A stretch of DNA of 64,000 nt from Bacteroidota bacterium (GTDB taxonomy: Bacteria; Bacteroidota; Bacteroidia; B-17B0; Aurantibacillaceae), in the NCBI GenBank assembly GCA_018267655.1, contig JAFDYB010000034.1, forward strand, positions 161,635-225,634, read 5' to 3'. Of this stretch, positions 43,021-52,834 are shown piece after piece (position 1 is the first letter of the stretch; every line of letters starts with the position of its first letter). Made by a program: the position numbers and the translations under genes. Under the pieces are notes generated by a model. It saw only the letters and a list, made by a program, of their open reading frames with translations. It was not told where the DNA came from and made no database searches.

Positions 43021-44483
43021 GGTCTTTCTGAAATAAAATAAGGATCTACGCTTAATTCGTATCTTATTCCGGTTAGCGAGAAGGTGTTTAAATTAACAAA
43101 ATCTACAAAACCATTTCTACCTGCGCAATTACTTGAGTGGTGAGGAGCAACGCCTACACCTGTAATATTTCTCGATAAAACGTATAATATTCCATTTTCA
43201 TCATCAACCGCTAAACCATGTGGCTCCCAACCTACGGCAATTTTTGTTGGACTTAAAGTAAGCGCATCTATTTTCGTAATTGTTCCTCGTGAGTGTGGAA
43301 AACTTGATGTGTCTTCAGCACAACTTACATAAAATTGATTTCTTAACATTGAGTGCGCAATGTGTTGAGGATAAATTCCGGTTGGAACAACTGCTATAAC
43401 AGAGTTTGAAGCAATGCTAAAAACGCGCACTTCGTTTGTTTTTTGGCAAGTAACAAGTAACTGATCAGTGTTGAAAGGCGATGGCATAACATCATGAACT
43501 TGAAGTTGATTATTAAAATCGCTGGGCAACTGCCCGTTTACCATTGAAAGTTGATTGCTGGTTGTAAAGGATGTATCAAACTGTGTTAAGCAATTTCCGC
43601 TTAGCGCTGTTATATAAATGTTTTGATTGTTGTTGTCTAAACAAATACCATGCGGGCTGTTTAAGCCGCCAACAAAGTTAAGAAGTTTCATGTTTACTAA
43701 GTCAACTGAACAAACAACACCATTTGGCTGCCAACTAACGCAAAATGCTTTTTTACCATCGTTTGTAATTGTAAAAGTATTCCAATTTAATGCATCAAAA
43801 GTCCCAGTTCCTGCAGCCAATGGAGAAAGCGGAACGCTTCCTACATATGAGTCGTCGGAGCATCTGAATTTTTGCATGATATTATTGTTTACAAAAATCA
43901 CATACCAATAAGCGCCATCGGGAGATATTTTTATAAAATGCGGAGTATCTGTGCCTCCTTTAGTGCCAACGTTTATGTAGCGCATAGGGAGTTTTGTTTC
44001 TGCATCGAAAACAGTTACTACACTGCAGCCTTGATTAACGGCATAGAATTTTTTTCGAAGCGGGTTTGATGACCACATGATATTACCATTTATATCGGGG
44101 GCCCCCGCATCAATCCAATCTTTAATTAATTTAACTTGTGTGTAGCTCAATAAAGCTTTGTTTAGAGGCATGGTTGGTATATTTTGGTTGCCGAGCGCAG
44201 CGTATGTGTTTATAAAATAACACATGCTCGAAAACTTTGAACTATATGGAATAACCGGCGAGCCGTTATTACTTCCTTGAAACATTGCTTCCCATGTTTG
44301 CATATTAAAACCATTGGTTGCAATATAACTGGCGTTATTGTGGCAGCCTGCAGTTGCACAGTTGGCTCTGATAATATTACCAATATCATGCGGATAATTA
44401 CCAAAATTTACTTGTCCAATGTCTTTTTTACAGGCGCAAAAAAACAATAGTATTAAAGGAAGTATAAAAAAAGTACTTTTCAT
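43017..44483 (-). CDS. YncE-like beta-propeller lipoprotein with an N-terminal cytochrome-like segment
   Basis: 488 residues. The lipobox Cys is residue 18 (LFFCACKK). An N-terminal helical domain (about 25-130) carries C42-A-T-A-G-C47-H48, a CX4CH variant of the heme c motif, and the pattern PTMPLNKALLSYTQVKLIKDWIDAGAPD, typical of the cytochrome-like domain before propellers in Bacteroidota. The rest is a seven-bladed YncE/surface-layer propeller (DAETKLPMRYINVG, GLNSPHGICLDNNNQNIYITAL). It should sit in the periplasm or at the surface. Whether heme is bound is uncertain. Confidence 0.8.
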   Translation of the reverse strand: MKSTFFILPLILLFFCACKKDIGQVNFGNYPHDIGNIIRANCATAGCHNNASYIATNGFNMQTWEAMFQGSNNGSPVIPYSSKFSSMCYFINTYAALGNQNIPTMPLNKALLSYTQVKLIKDWIDAGAPDINGNIMWSSNPLRKKFYAVNQGCSVVTVFDAETKLPMRYINVGTKGGTDTPHFIKISPDGAYWYVIFVNNNIMQKFRCSDDSYVGSVPLSPLAAGTGTFDALNWNTFTITNDGKKAFCVSWQPNGVVCSVDLVNMKLLNFVGGLNSPHGICLDNNNQNIYITALSGNCLTQFDTSFTTSNQLSMVNGQLPSDFNNQLQVHDVMPSPFNTDQLLVTCQKTNEVRVFSIASNSVIAVVPTGIYPQHIAHSMLRNQFYVSCAEDTSSFPHSRGTITKIDALTLSPTKIAVGWEPHGLAVDDENGILYVLSRNITGVGVAPHHSSNCAGRNGFVDFVNLNTFSLTGIRYELSVDPYFISERP

Positions 44484-46762
44484 TCTTTTATAAATTTTTT
44501 ATTTGTAAAAAAATTGCCGTTAAATGTTTCGTAATTAATTTTTGCAAAATATAAGCCTTTTGAGAGTTCGGAGACAAAAAAACCATTGGCAATATTAGTT
44601 GTTTTTTTAGAGAGAACTAATTCTCCATTTGAATTATAAATATAAACACTAAGCATAAAAACATCAGCGCGATTAATTTTTATAAAAATATTTTCGCTTG
44701 CTGGGTTAGGAAACAATACAATATTGTTAGCTGTTTCAGAAAACATATTTTCGTTTAATCCAATGTTGGGAGATTTACTCGAAAAAAAAGATAATCCACC
44801 CGAAGCATTACCCATAAATAAGTCTGGCTTTGCATCATTATTAATATCTTCGTACCAAACTGTTGACTGCCCTCCTTCAAATAATCCATTTACAGTTGAG
44901 TTTAATTGTGTAAAAGTAACTGTGGGTGAAAATACTGATGGAAATTGGTATTGAAAAATAGCTCCACTTACAGAGCCCACTAATATATTAGTGTTAAGAC
45001 CGTCGTTATATGCAAATGGTACAGCATAACCATCAATACCATATTGGTAAATGCTGCCTTGTACGTTTATATTGCCAAATGTATTTGTAATTAATGAAAA
45101 CGTAGGAGTGCCAACAATACCGGTGTTTTGATAGTAGGCTATTTTTCCGTTTTTCATTCCGATTAGTAAATCAAGTTTACCATCTTTATTTACATCAAAA
45201 AGCTGAGGTGAGGCTGATGCAGCTTGGGTAGTAAAACTAAATGCATTGGGTATGTATTGCGAAAAATTACAAGGATTACCGGCGCCGGCTGTGTTTTTAA
45301 GCCAAGCTAAAACACCGTATGAATTACCAATTACAATGTCAATATCGCCATCGCCATCAACATCTCCAATAGCGGGCATAATGTTGTTTATGCTATAAGT
45401 GCTGAGTGACGCATAATCGCGTGTTATTAGTGAAAATGAAGGTTGAGAGTTTGTTCCAATATTTTGGTAAAGCGTAAGCGATGCAATTAAATTAGGGGCG
45501 TTATAATAACCAAATGTTCCAATTAATAAATCTTTTTTCCCATCTGCATTATAATCAATTAGTGTGGGATATGAATTTTGTCCAACGTCAATTTCGTCGC
45601 TTTGAATAAAGTCTTTTTGTACAAAATTAAATGATAGAGTAGGCGTGGTACTAATATTTTTATAAAGCCAAACGCTTTTTGCATTTTCGCTACCAAATGC
45701 ATTAGGTGTTGCTATTAAATCTAATTTGCCATCGCCATCTGCGTCAACAGTATAAGTACAAGGAAAATTATTCATTTTAATTTGTTGTATGGCTGATGGA
45801 AAAAGTTTTGTGGTATCGCTGATTAACGCAAAATTTATTGAGCCGGTGTTTGTTGCTAATTGTATTACATTGCACGAAACATCGCCCATTAATAAATCTT
45901 TTAACCCATCGCCATTCATATCAATACACATTAAGCACGAGCCTGCGTGAAGCACTTGTTCGGTTTTTGTAGTATCGTTTTTAATTCTAAATACAGGTGC
46001 GCAAGTTTGGCTCATGCTAACTACGCATGAGTTTTCGCTTACATTACCCCAACACGAATTATTTATTTGATATACTAAACTATCGCAATTACCATATAAT
46101 TCTTTACTCATATTTAAGTGATATTCCATTAAATAACCATTGGGTGTAAATGTAATTATATCTAAATCGCCGTCGTTGTCAACATCTGCAATTCCGGGCA
46201 AGCCGGCTGTGCTTGCATACAAATTGTAATATGTAGGGCTAGGCGATGATGGCGAATAATTGCTGTACACTAGTGCTTTAGCTAATTGAAAATTAATTGG
46301 GTTAGATGCAGAGCTTATATTTTTATAAACCATAATGCCTCCGCTCGTGCTGCAAAAAATATCTTCTTTACCGTCACAATTATAATCTTTTAAAATAGCC
46401 CAATTATTAATAAGAGGGAAAAAATAACCTAAATCGGGTGATGCAGAGTAGCTGGTTGTTCCGGGCAAGCCGGTTTTTAAAAAACATCTAAATTTACCAG
46501 TCCCATATTGATTTGCTTTATCAAAAAAAACTAAATCTTTTGTGCCATCATTATTTAAATCAATGTGTGAAGGCATAGAATAGTTGATGCCATTAGTCCA
46601 AGGGTATTTTAGGCAGTAGTTGTTTTGAAGTACATTGATAGTGTCACGCGCTACTAACAATTGCGAGTATGTTTTTTGAATGGGACAACAAAATAAAAAC
46701 ACTAATAAAAAATTAAAAGAAATAGGGCGGTGATTTTTATTTCTTGAAGGGTAAAAAAACAT
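44480..46762 (-). CDS. FG-GAP/VCBS-repeat secreted protein with T9SS type A sorting domain
   Basis: The ATG at 46762 (MFFYPSRNKNHRPISF) gives 760 residues with a signal peptide ending KTYSQ; the longer frame would put 25 residues in front. About eight FG-GAP repeats with calcium-binding DxDxDGxxD loops run through it (DLNNDGTKDLVFFD, DVDNDGDLDIITF, DYNADGKKDLLIG, DVDGDGDIDIVIG, DVNKDGKLDLLIG). These form a propeller as in integrin alpha chains. The C-terminal sorting domain begins IVLFPNPASENIFIKIN and ends NKKFIKE. Its stop overlaps the next gene start by 4 bp. Confidence 0.85.
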   Translation of the reverse strand: MFFYPSRNKNHRPISFNFLLVFLFCCPIQKTYSQLLVARDTINVLQNNYCLKYPWTNGINYSMPSHIDLNNDGTKDLVFFDKANQYGTGKFRCFLKTGLPGTTSYSASPDLGYFFPLINNWAILKDYNCDGKEDIFCSTSGGIMVYKNISSASNPINFQLAKALVYSNYSPSSPSPTYYNLYASTAGLPGIADVDNDGDLDIITFTPNGYLMEYHLNMSKELYGNCDSLVYQINNSCWGNVSENSCVVSMSQTCAPVFRIKNDTTKTEQVLHAGSCLMCIDMNGDGLKDLLMGDVSCNVIQLATNTGSINFALISDTTKLFPSAIQQIKMNNFPCTYTVDADGDGKLDLIATPNAFGSENAKSVWLYKNISTTPTLSFNFVQKDFIQSDEIDVGQNSYPTLIDYNADGKKDLLIGTFGYYNAPNLIASLTLYQNIGTNSQPSFSLITRDYASLSTYSINNIMPAIGDVDGDGDIDIVIGNSYGVLAWLKNTAGAGNPCNFSQYIPNAFSFTTQAASASPQLFDVNKDGKLDLLIGMKNGKIAYYQNTGIVGTPTFSLITNTFGNINVQGSIYQYGIDGYAVPFAYNDGLNTNILVGSVSGAIFQYQFPSVFSPTVTFTQLNSTVNGLFEGGQSTVWYEDINNDAKPDLFMGNASGGLSFFSSKSPNIGLNENMFSETANNIVLFPNPASENIFIKINRADVFMLSVYIYNSNGELVLSKKTTNIANGFFVSELSKGLYFAKINYETFNGNFFTNKKFIKE

Positions 46763-46848
46763 TTTAATAAAGGTAATAATGATATATAAAATTACGATTA
46801 AAATAGTTTGGTAGTTGGCCTGTTTTAATTTTAACAACTATCAAATTT

Positions 46849-49311
46849 TTATAAAGCCAAATTAATGCCTAATCTAAGCCCTATGTTATTAGCAGGGTTT
46901 GCAAATTGATAAGTAGCTCTATAATAAAAATCTATTCTAAATACTTTAAAAATATTTTCGATACCTGCGCTACACTCTACGTAAGGACCATTATTAAGTG
47001 AACTTAATGTTGAGGGGAAGATCAAAACGTTTTTATTGGTGTTGTTAACCGAACCCCAAGCCATTTTGCAGTTTGCTACTTCGCGCCATTTTAAACGCCT
47101 TAGTAAAGGAATTTTATTTAAAAATAAGCCATCAAAATGATGAAATAAGGCGAGGCTCACAAACTGATCGCTGGCAAATTCGTAGTACCGCATCATATTA
47201 AATGCTAAAGGGTCGTATAAATATGTTTCGTTTCCGCCGTGTAATTCCATTAATACATAGGGTACTTGCCCCCAAATTTTTCCTCCTTCTAATATGCAAT
47301 CAGTGTACCCTAAAATAGGCGTTATGCGTAAGCGATATGAAATGTTGGCAACTAATTTTCGGTAACGCCATTCACCTTTAAAGGCATTAAGCAACGATTT
47401 AGCATAATTTATTTGTATTACCGGATACCTGCTTCCTATTGATAGTCGTTTAAACGATTGTCCTACGTATTTTTCTTTCCATGCAAAACGCACATAAAAA
47501 CGAGCTTCAGTGTTTACAACATTGGGTTTACTGTCTATCTCTCCTTTAGCATTATATTCTAAATACTTGTTTGTGCCAAGTGGGGTAAACTGGCGACCTA
47601 TCAGCGAAACCTTTGTTCTTAGTCCAGGAAACCACTCATAGTCATAAAAAGCTTCTGTATGTTCTACCCTTGTCATATTGGTTAAAGGGTTATACCTAAA
47701 GAGCGAGGCTAGTACGTTGTCTTGAGAAAACCCATTAGTACTTTGACCTAAAATTTCGTTATCACTTTTATAATTTAAACCCACAATTTGGCGGCGCGGA
47801 CTTTTTGATAAAAAAGTTTGAAAGCCTAAATAATATTTCCATTTCTCGTCTTGTAATCCATACGCAACATAACCGCTTAGTTGATACCATTTACTAAAGG
47901 TTTGGCTGGTTCTACCACCAAATCGAAAACGCGGACCCTCAATACGATTATAAGAAATCATGGAAGAGTAAGGACCTATTTCAAAATTATTAAATTTTTT
48001 ATAACCTGTAATTACTAAATAAAACACATCTACCCACGATTTGTATATTGGAAGAGAACGAATGGTGTCAACCATTTTAAAGATTTTTAATTCTCTGTTT
48101 GAAAGACTGTCGTGCCTGTTTTCTTTCCAAAACTCGTCGCTTTTTTTAAACACACTGTCTTCAACTTCAATTTTATCGGCAAACTCATAAAATTTATTTT
48201 CTTTTGGATGATTAAAAATTAATTTTTTGTATGAAGTGGTTTTTCTGCCATAAAATCCAATTGAGTTTTTAGTTGGAGAAAAATCAATCACTAGGCGGTC
48301 TTTAGTCATAAACCATGTACTATCAATATAAGAATATTCTTGAACAACATTTGCTGTATTTATAAAATTTATGTTGGCATCTTTAGGTAGTCCCATCTCT
48401 AAACGCTTTACACCCCATGTTGTATCGGCTATCCATATGTTTCCGGTAAAGCTCATTTCTTGAGTGCGCTTTGGTTTAAAGCGAATGTGATAAACATATT
48501 TATTGCCCTCAAAAGTGCTGTCTTCTAAAAAAAACTTATAGTAAAAAAATGCGTTTTCACTTAAAGGACTTGGCAGTTGTTTACCGAGTATTAAAATATT
48601 ATTGTCGTATATATTAATATTTTGATACATGTCGCCCAATACTTGCGAAACACTTGAATTTTCCATACCGGTATATCTTGTTGCAAATACAACTTCTTTA
48701 CGTCGTTCGGGGTTTGCGCGATAATAAAAATGCGATAAATTTTCGACCATAAAAAAAGGCAGAGATGGCTTTTCACCACTATTTATACTGTCAACATTTT
48801 CAAATACAAATTTAATAGGCTTAAAAATTTTTTTATCGCGCATTTGTTTTGGAATTCTGTTTAAGTCAAATTCTAATTTATTGTAAGTTTCGTATTCGTA
48901 AGCCTGTAAATATGTTTTGTTGTTTTTGATTTTATGTTTTACAGTATTTCGTATAATTCTATGGGCAGGATTTTCTCCCGCTTTTACGGTTACTTCTTCT
49001 AACGATATGCCGCCTTCGTTTGTCATAGCAAAATTTATTTCCTGAAGTGCAACCCCTTTTTTTATGATTTTTGCTAAGCGCTTATAACCAACATAAGTTG
49101 CAACAATACTATCGCCAATCTTTGTAGTATTGATTATGAAATTTCCATCAAAATCAGTTTGTGCCCCTATAGTAGTACCTTTTATAATTACATTTACAAA
49201 GGGCATTGCTTCTTTATTTTCTGCAATAAACACCTTCCCTTTTATGGTAAATTGCGCTTGAGTGCGTACAAAAAATACAAAAACAAGAATAGCTGCGAGC
49301 AATTTTGGCAT
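46849..49311 (-). CDS. DUF5686 outer-membrane protein with carboxypeptidase-regulatory-like domain
   Basis: 820 residues. A signal peptide (ending VRTQAQ) is followed by a CarboxypepD_reg-like beta sandwich (FTIKGKVFIAENKEAMPFVNVIIKGTTIGAQTDFDGNF, about 20-105). The DUF5686 region follows with ENPAHRIIRNTVKHKIKNNK and many barrel strands to the terminal NNIGLRLGINLAL. It lacks a TonB box or plug and is not a TonB-dependent receptor. The family is common in Bacteroidota outer membranes; its role is not known. Confidence 0.85.
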   Translation of the reverse strand: MPKLLAAILVFVFFVRTQAQFTIKGKVFIAENKEAMPFVNVIIKGTTIGAQTDFDGNFIINTTKIGDSIVATYVGYKRLAKIIKKGVALQEINFAMTNEGGISLEEVTVKAGENPAHRIIRNTVKHKIKNNKTYLQAYEYETYNKLEFDLNRIPKQMRDKKIFKPIKFVFENVDSINSGEKPSLPFFMVENLSHFYYRANPERRKEVVFATRYTGMENSSVSQVLGDMYQNINIYDNNILILGKQLPSPLSENAFFYYKFFLEDSTFEGNKYVYHIRFKPKRTQEMSFTGNIWIADTTWGVKRLEMGLPKDANINFINTANVVQEYSYIDSTWFMTKDRLVIDFSPTKNSIGFYGRKTTSYKKLIFNHPKENKFYEFADKIEVEDSVFKKSDEFWKENRHDSLSNRELKIFKMVDTIRSLPIYKSWVDVFYLVITGYKKFNNFEIGPYSSMISYNRIEGPRFRFGGRTSQTFSKWYQLSGYVAYGLQDEKWKYYLGFQTFLSKSPRRQIVGLNYKSDNEILGQSTNGFSQDNVLASLFRYNPLTNMTRVEHTEAFYDYEWFPGLRTKVSLIGRQFTPLGTNKYLEYNAKGEIDSKPNVVNTEARFYVRFAWKEKYVGQSFKRLSIGSRYPVIQINYAKSLLNAFKGEWRYRKLVANISYRLRITPILGYTDCILEGGKIWGQVPYVLMELHGGNETYLYDPLAFNMMRYYEFASDQFVSLALFHHFDGLFLNKIPLLRRLKWREVANCKMAWGSVNNTNKNVLIFPSTLSSLNNGPYVECSAGIENIFKVFRIDFYYRATYQFANPANNIGLRLGINLAL

Positions 49312-49457
49312 AAGTGTAAAAATACAAAAAAGAAATAGTTTTAGTTAGCTAAATGCAATAATAGCAAACATTTTAATACAAATTAATGTTGATATTTTAT
49401 AAATTAGAGTTTTGGAATAATTATTGTAATTAACCTAATCATTAAAAAATTAAATAA

Positions 49458-49877
49458 ATGAAAAAGTATATTTTAGGATTAACCTTTTTAAGTGTATTTG
49501 GTGCTTTTGCTCAAACACCATTATGGAATAAAACCCAATTAATGCCAACAAAAGAATTAGCTGATAAAATAAAAATAAATGGCGCAGATAAGCCCGTGAT
49601 TTTTAATGTAGGCCCAATGGATAATATTAAAACCGCTATTTTTGTTGGTAAGGCTACTAGTGCAACTTTTGTTGAAAAAATGAAGCAATCGCTTACTATG
49701 GAAAGTAAAAACAAATCAATTGTTGTTTATTGCGGTTGTTGTTCTTATGCAAGTTGTCCTAATATAAAGCCTGCTTATGATGCCTTAATTGGCATGGGAT
49801 ATAAAAACACTAAAGTGCTTGAGTTGCCGGAGGGGCTAAAACCTGATTGGGTTGCTAAAGATTACCCGATGGAGTAA
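49458..49877 (+). CDS. Secreted rhodanese-like protein
   Basis: 139 residues with a signal peptide (MKKYILGLTFLSVFGAFAQ). The remainder follows the rhodanese fold (KPVIFNVGPMDNIKTAIFVG, then KNKSIVVYCGCCSYASCPNI, GMGYKNTKVLELPEGL). The catalytic loop position is cysteine-rich (CGCCSYASC) rather than the usual CxxGxR, so sulfur transfer by the classic mechanism is uncertain; metal or thiol binding is possible. It is convergent with the TlpA-like gene (11-bp gap). Confidence 0.7.
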   Translation: MKKYILGLTFLSVFGAFAQTPLWNKTQLMPTKELADKIKINGADKPVIFNVGPMDNIKTAIFVGKATSATFVEKMKQSLTMESKNKSIVVYCGCCSYASCPNIKPAYDALIGMGYKNTKVLELPEGLKPDWVAKDYPME

Positions 49878-49887
49878 TTAGTTTAAG

Positions 49888-51111
49888 TTACTGTAATAAT
49901 CGCGAAATTAAACTTTCAGTGTCTTCTTTAAAATGGATATACTCTTTACCCGTTGCCGGACCCGAAAAACCCGTGTGAACACGAATAATTTGATGATTTT
50001 TATTTAAGTAAATGAGCGTAGGAAAAGCAATTATTTTATTAAGTGTATTAAAAACATCTGAAGCTTTTTCTTTACCGCTTTGTTTAGTAATAAGTATGGG
50101 GTAAGTAACATTAAATTTATTTTTAAGTCGGGCTACTTGTTTTTTTGCTTTTTCAAAATCGTTTGTGCGCTCAAAAGCTAGAGCAATAATTTCAAGGCCT
50201 TTAAATTTTTCGTTTTTATACAACTCGCTTAAATAAGCTGTTTCGTCCATACAATTTGGGCACCAACTCCCCATTACTTGAATAAGTACGGGCTTATTTT
50301 TAAATTTTTTATCGCTTAATGAAATTAATTTTTTTTCCAAATCAGGAAATGAAAAATTTAATACTGCGCTTTTATCTTTCGCAAAAGTAATGTTGTTTGC
50401 ATCTCGTAGTTTAAAAGTGTCGTTGGGAATGGCAGTCCAATCTTCTTCCCAATTAGCAGCACTATAAAATTTGCCATTTATTATTTTCCCATTTTTATAT
50501 TCAGCAGTAAATAAAAAAGCGTGGCTACCATCAAAGCACGAAAGAAAAAGCGTGTTATTATTGTTAGCACCTTCTAAAAATCTATAATCTCCTGTTTCGG
50601 TTAAAAAAGTGCCGGTAATAAAATTTGTTTGTTCTTGGTGATGAAATATGCCAATGGCTTTACTACTATCTTTTAATCCAGGAGAAAATGAGGCTTCCCA
50701 GCGACCTTCAAAAATAGTATTTGCCAGACTGTTTGTAATAGTAAAGCGTTGTTTACTTTTATATGCAATAAAAGAAATTTTATTTTTTTCGGTTTTGTAG
50801 TGATTTACCCAAAATCCTAATAAAGTATCGTTTTTTATTTTGCATCTAAATTCAGTGTCAAACACAGGCATTTTAATAATGACAGAGTCATTATTAAATT
50901 TAATTTCATCAACTATAATTTTTTCATCGGCATTTTTAATTATTATTTGACATTTTTTTTCTTTGTATGTAACATCAAAATTAAAAGGTAGCTCTATGTT
51001 TTTTTCAGGATGTAATAATAATAAACCTCTGTAAGTACCAGAATTTAGTTTAGATGCTTGTGTTTGAATGCAAACAATAAAAAAAATATATATACTAATT
51101 TTTTTAATCAA
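49888..51111 (-). CDS. TlpA-family thiol-disulfide protein
   Basis: 407 residues with a signal peptide (MIKKISIYIFFIVCIQTQAS). The N-terminal ~240 residues are beta-rich, as in TlpA/ResA proteins with an extra DUF4369-like or lipocalin-like head. The C-terminal thioredoxin domain has the redox motif GSWCPNCMDE and the cis-Pro region IAFPTLIYLNKNHQIIR. It should reduce or isomerise thiols in the periplasm. The gene follows the arginase-family gene by 3 bp and may be cotranscribed with it. Confidence 0.85.
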   Translation of the reverse strand: MIKKISIYIFFIVCIQTQASKLNSGTYRGLLLLHPEKNIELPFNFDVTYKEKKCQIIIKNADEKIIVDEIKFNNDSVIIKMPVFDTEFRCKIKNDTLLGFWVNHYKTEKNKISFIAYKSKQRFTITNSLANTIFEGRWEASFSPGLKDSSKAIGIFHHQEQTNFITGTFLTETGDYRFLEGANNNNTLFLSCFDGSHAFLFTAEYKNGKIINGKFYSAANWEEDWTAIPNDTFKLRDANNITFAKDKSAVLNFSFPDLEKKLISLSDKKFKNKPVLIQVMGSWCPNCMDETAYLSELYKNEKFKGLEIIALAFERTNDFEKAKKQVARLKNKFNVTYPILITKQSGKEKASDVFNTLNKIIAFPTLIYLNKNHQIIRVHTGFSGPATGKEYIHFKEDTESLISRLLQ

Positions 51112-51114
51112 AAT

Positions 51115-52173
51115 TTATACTGTTTTTCCTTGGCTCATGGCAACTAAATTGCATATCCTATATAATAGTCGAGCGGCTACGTTTGCATCCCAGTCATTAT
51201 CATCGGCGGTGGCTACTTCGTTTAAATCAAAGGCAATTATTTTGCGCCCGCTTTTTACAATTTTTTCGAGTAAAAATAATATTTGTTCAACCTCAAAACC
51301 ACCTGCTACAGGGGTTCCGGTATTGGGGCAAAGTTTTGGGTCTAAGCCATCAATATCAAAGCTTAGGTAAATATTTTGTGGTAATTCATTAATAATCCGA
51401 TTTACTATTCTGTCCCACGAATCGCCGTTGTATTGTGCGTATTTAATGTCCCTGTCAAAAAATGTTTTTATTTTACCATTGCTGTTATTAATAAGCTCCA
51501 GTTCTTCTTCACAGTAATCTCTTATACCAACTTGTACTAATTTACTTATTGAATTTATTTTTAGGGCATTGTACATTATTGATGCGTGGCTGTATGTAAA
51601 TCCTTCGTAGGCATTTCGCAAGTCGGCATGCGCATCTATTTGCAAAACAGCAAATGAATTATATTTTTCGGCAAGAGCTTGCATTAACCCTAAGGGTGTA
51701 CTGTGATCGCCACCAATTAAGCCAAGTGTTTTATTTGTGTTTAAAAATGTTAAGCACTTAGTTTTAACTTTTGCGTTAAGCCATTCGCAGCCTTCGGTAA
51801 TGCTTTTAGCTGTATTGAGCATTTTTGTTGAACTTTCATCAGCACCATTTGCCAGTTCAGCAATATAATTTTCGGCAATTGTTCTTAAAGCATTGCTTTT
51901 TTCTTTAATTGTGTTATCAATAGTATCTAAAGCAATACCAAGGTGCCAAGCGTTTTTTACTATGGGGTCGTATAAATCAACTTGATAGCTTGCGTTAAAA
52001 ATAGCTTCGGGGCCATTGGCTGTGCCACCACTATAACTTACCGTAACTTCCCAAGGCACGGGAATTAAAACTGTTTCACACTCATCAATTGTAAAAGGTA
52101 AACCAAACATGCCATCATTAAGTTGACCTATTCCGTTTGGATTAAATGATTTTATTTTTTCTTGTTTTGTCAT
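51115..52173 (-). CDS. Arginase/agmatinase/formimidoylglutamase-family hydrolase
   Basis: 352 residues of the ureohydrolase family. The two-manganese ligands are in GLIGGDHSTPLG (His), LQIDAHADLR (Asp-His-Asp) and YLSFDIDGLDP (two Asp); PGTGTPVAGGFEV is rendered here as CPNTGTPVAGGFEV. Substrate may be arginine, agmatine or N-formimidoylglutamate; the sequence does not decide, and no histidine-degradation genes flank it. It is 6 bp from pdxH upstream on the same strand. Confidence 0.85.
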   Translation of the reverse strand: MTKQEKIKSFNPNGIGQLNDGMFGLPFTIDECETVLIPVPWEVTVSYSGGTANGPEAIFNASYQVDLYDPIVKNAWHLGIALDTIDNTIKEKSNALRTIAENYIAELANGADESSTKMLNTAKSITEGCEWLNAKVKTKCLTFLNTNKTLGLIGGDHSTPLGLMQALAEKYNSFAVLQIDAHADLRNAYEGFTYSHASIMYNALKINSISKLVQVGIRDYCEEELELINNSNGKIKTFFDRDIKYAQYNGDSWDRIVNRIINELPQNIYLSFDIDGLDPKLCPNTGTPVAGGFEVEQILFLLEKIVKSGRKIIAFDLNEVATADDNDWDANVAARLLYRICNLVAMSQGKTV

Positions 52174-52179
52174 TTTTTA

Positions 52180-52830
52180 TTAAGGTGCTATTCGGTATTT
52201 TAACCAAGTATTATTTTTAAGTTCATAACAAATCCTATCATGAAGGCGGCTATGCCTGCCTTGCCAAAATTCGTAATAATTTGCTTTTAAAACATATCCT
52301 CCCCAAAAATCAGGACGCGAAATTTCACTGTTTTCAAATCGTTTTGTGTTTTCAATTACTGCTTGTTCTAACTCTTCGCGGTTTTTAATTATTTTGCTTT
52401 GAGGCGAACTCCACGCACCTATTTGGCTTTCACGTGGGCGAGAATTAAAATATTCATTACTTGCATTTTCATCGGCAAATGAAACGGTGCCCTCAATTCG
52501 AATTTGCCGTTCTAATTCAGGATAAAAAAAGCACATTGATGCATTTGGATTTGATGCAATATCGCCTCCTTTTTTAGAATTAAAATTTGTAAAAAAATAA
52601 AAATTATTTTCGTTTAATCCGCGTAAATATAAAATTCGACTTGATGGTTTGCCAAGTGCGTTTACAGTTGATAATACAAAAGCTTGCGACTCTTCTACTT
52701 CCGATTCAATGGCCTGATTTAGCCACTTACTAAACTGAACACCCGGTTTAGTATCTGTTTCATTTTCTGATAAAGATCCTTTTATAAAATCATTTCGTAG
52801 TTGTTTAATGTGATCGCTAATGTTTTTCAT
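52180..52830 (-). CDS. pdxH: Pyridoxamine 5'-phosphate oxidase
   Basis: 216 residues. PdxH oxidises pyridoxamine or pyridoxine 5'-phosphate to pyridoxal 5'-phosphate with FMN. Signatures: ALGKPSSRILYLRGLNENNFYFFTNFNSKKGGDI (FMN/phosphate binding), RQIRIEGTVSF, SRPRESQIGAWSSPQS and the C-terminal EFWQGRHSRLHDRICYE with WLKYRIAP. All are in normal order. It lies 4 bp from the peptide transporter gene. Confidence 0.96.
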   Translation of the reverse strand: MKNISDHIKQLRNDFIKGSLSENETDTKPGVQFSKWLNQAIESEVEESQAFVLSTVNALGKPSSRILYLRGLNENNFYFFTNFNSKKGGDIASNPNASMCFFYPELERQIRIEGTVSFADENASNEYFNSRPRESQIGAWSSPQSKIIKNREELEQAVIENTKRFENSEISRPDFWGGYVLKANYYEFWQGRHSRLHDRICYELKNNTWLKYRIAP

Positions 52831-52834
52831 GGCA

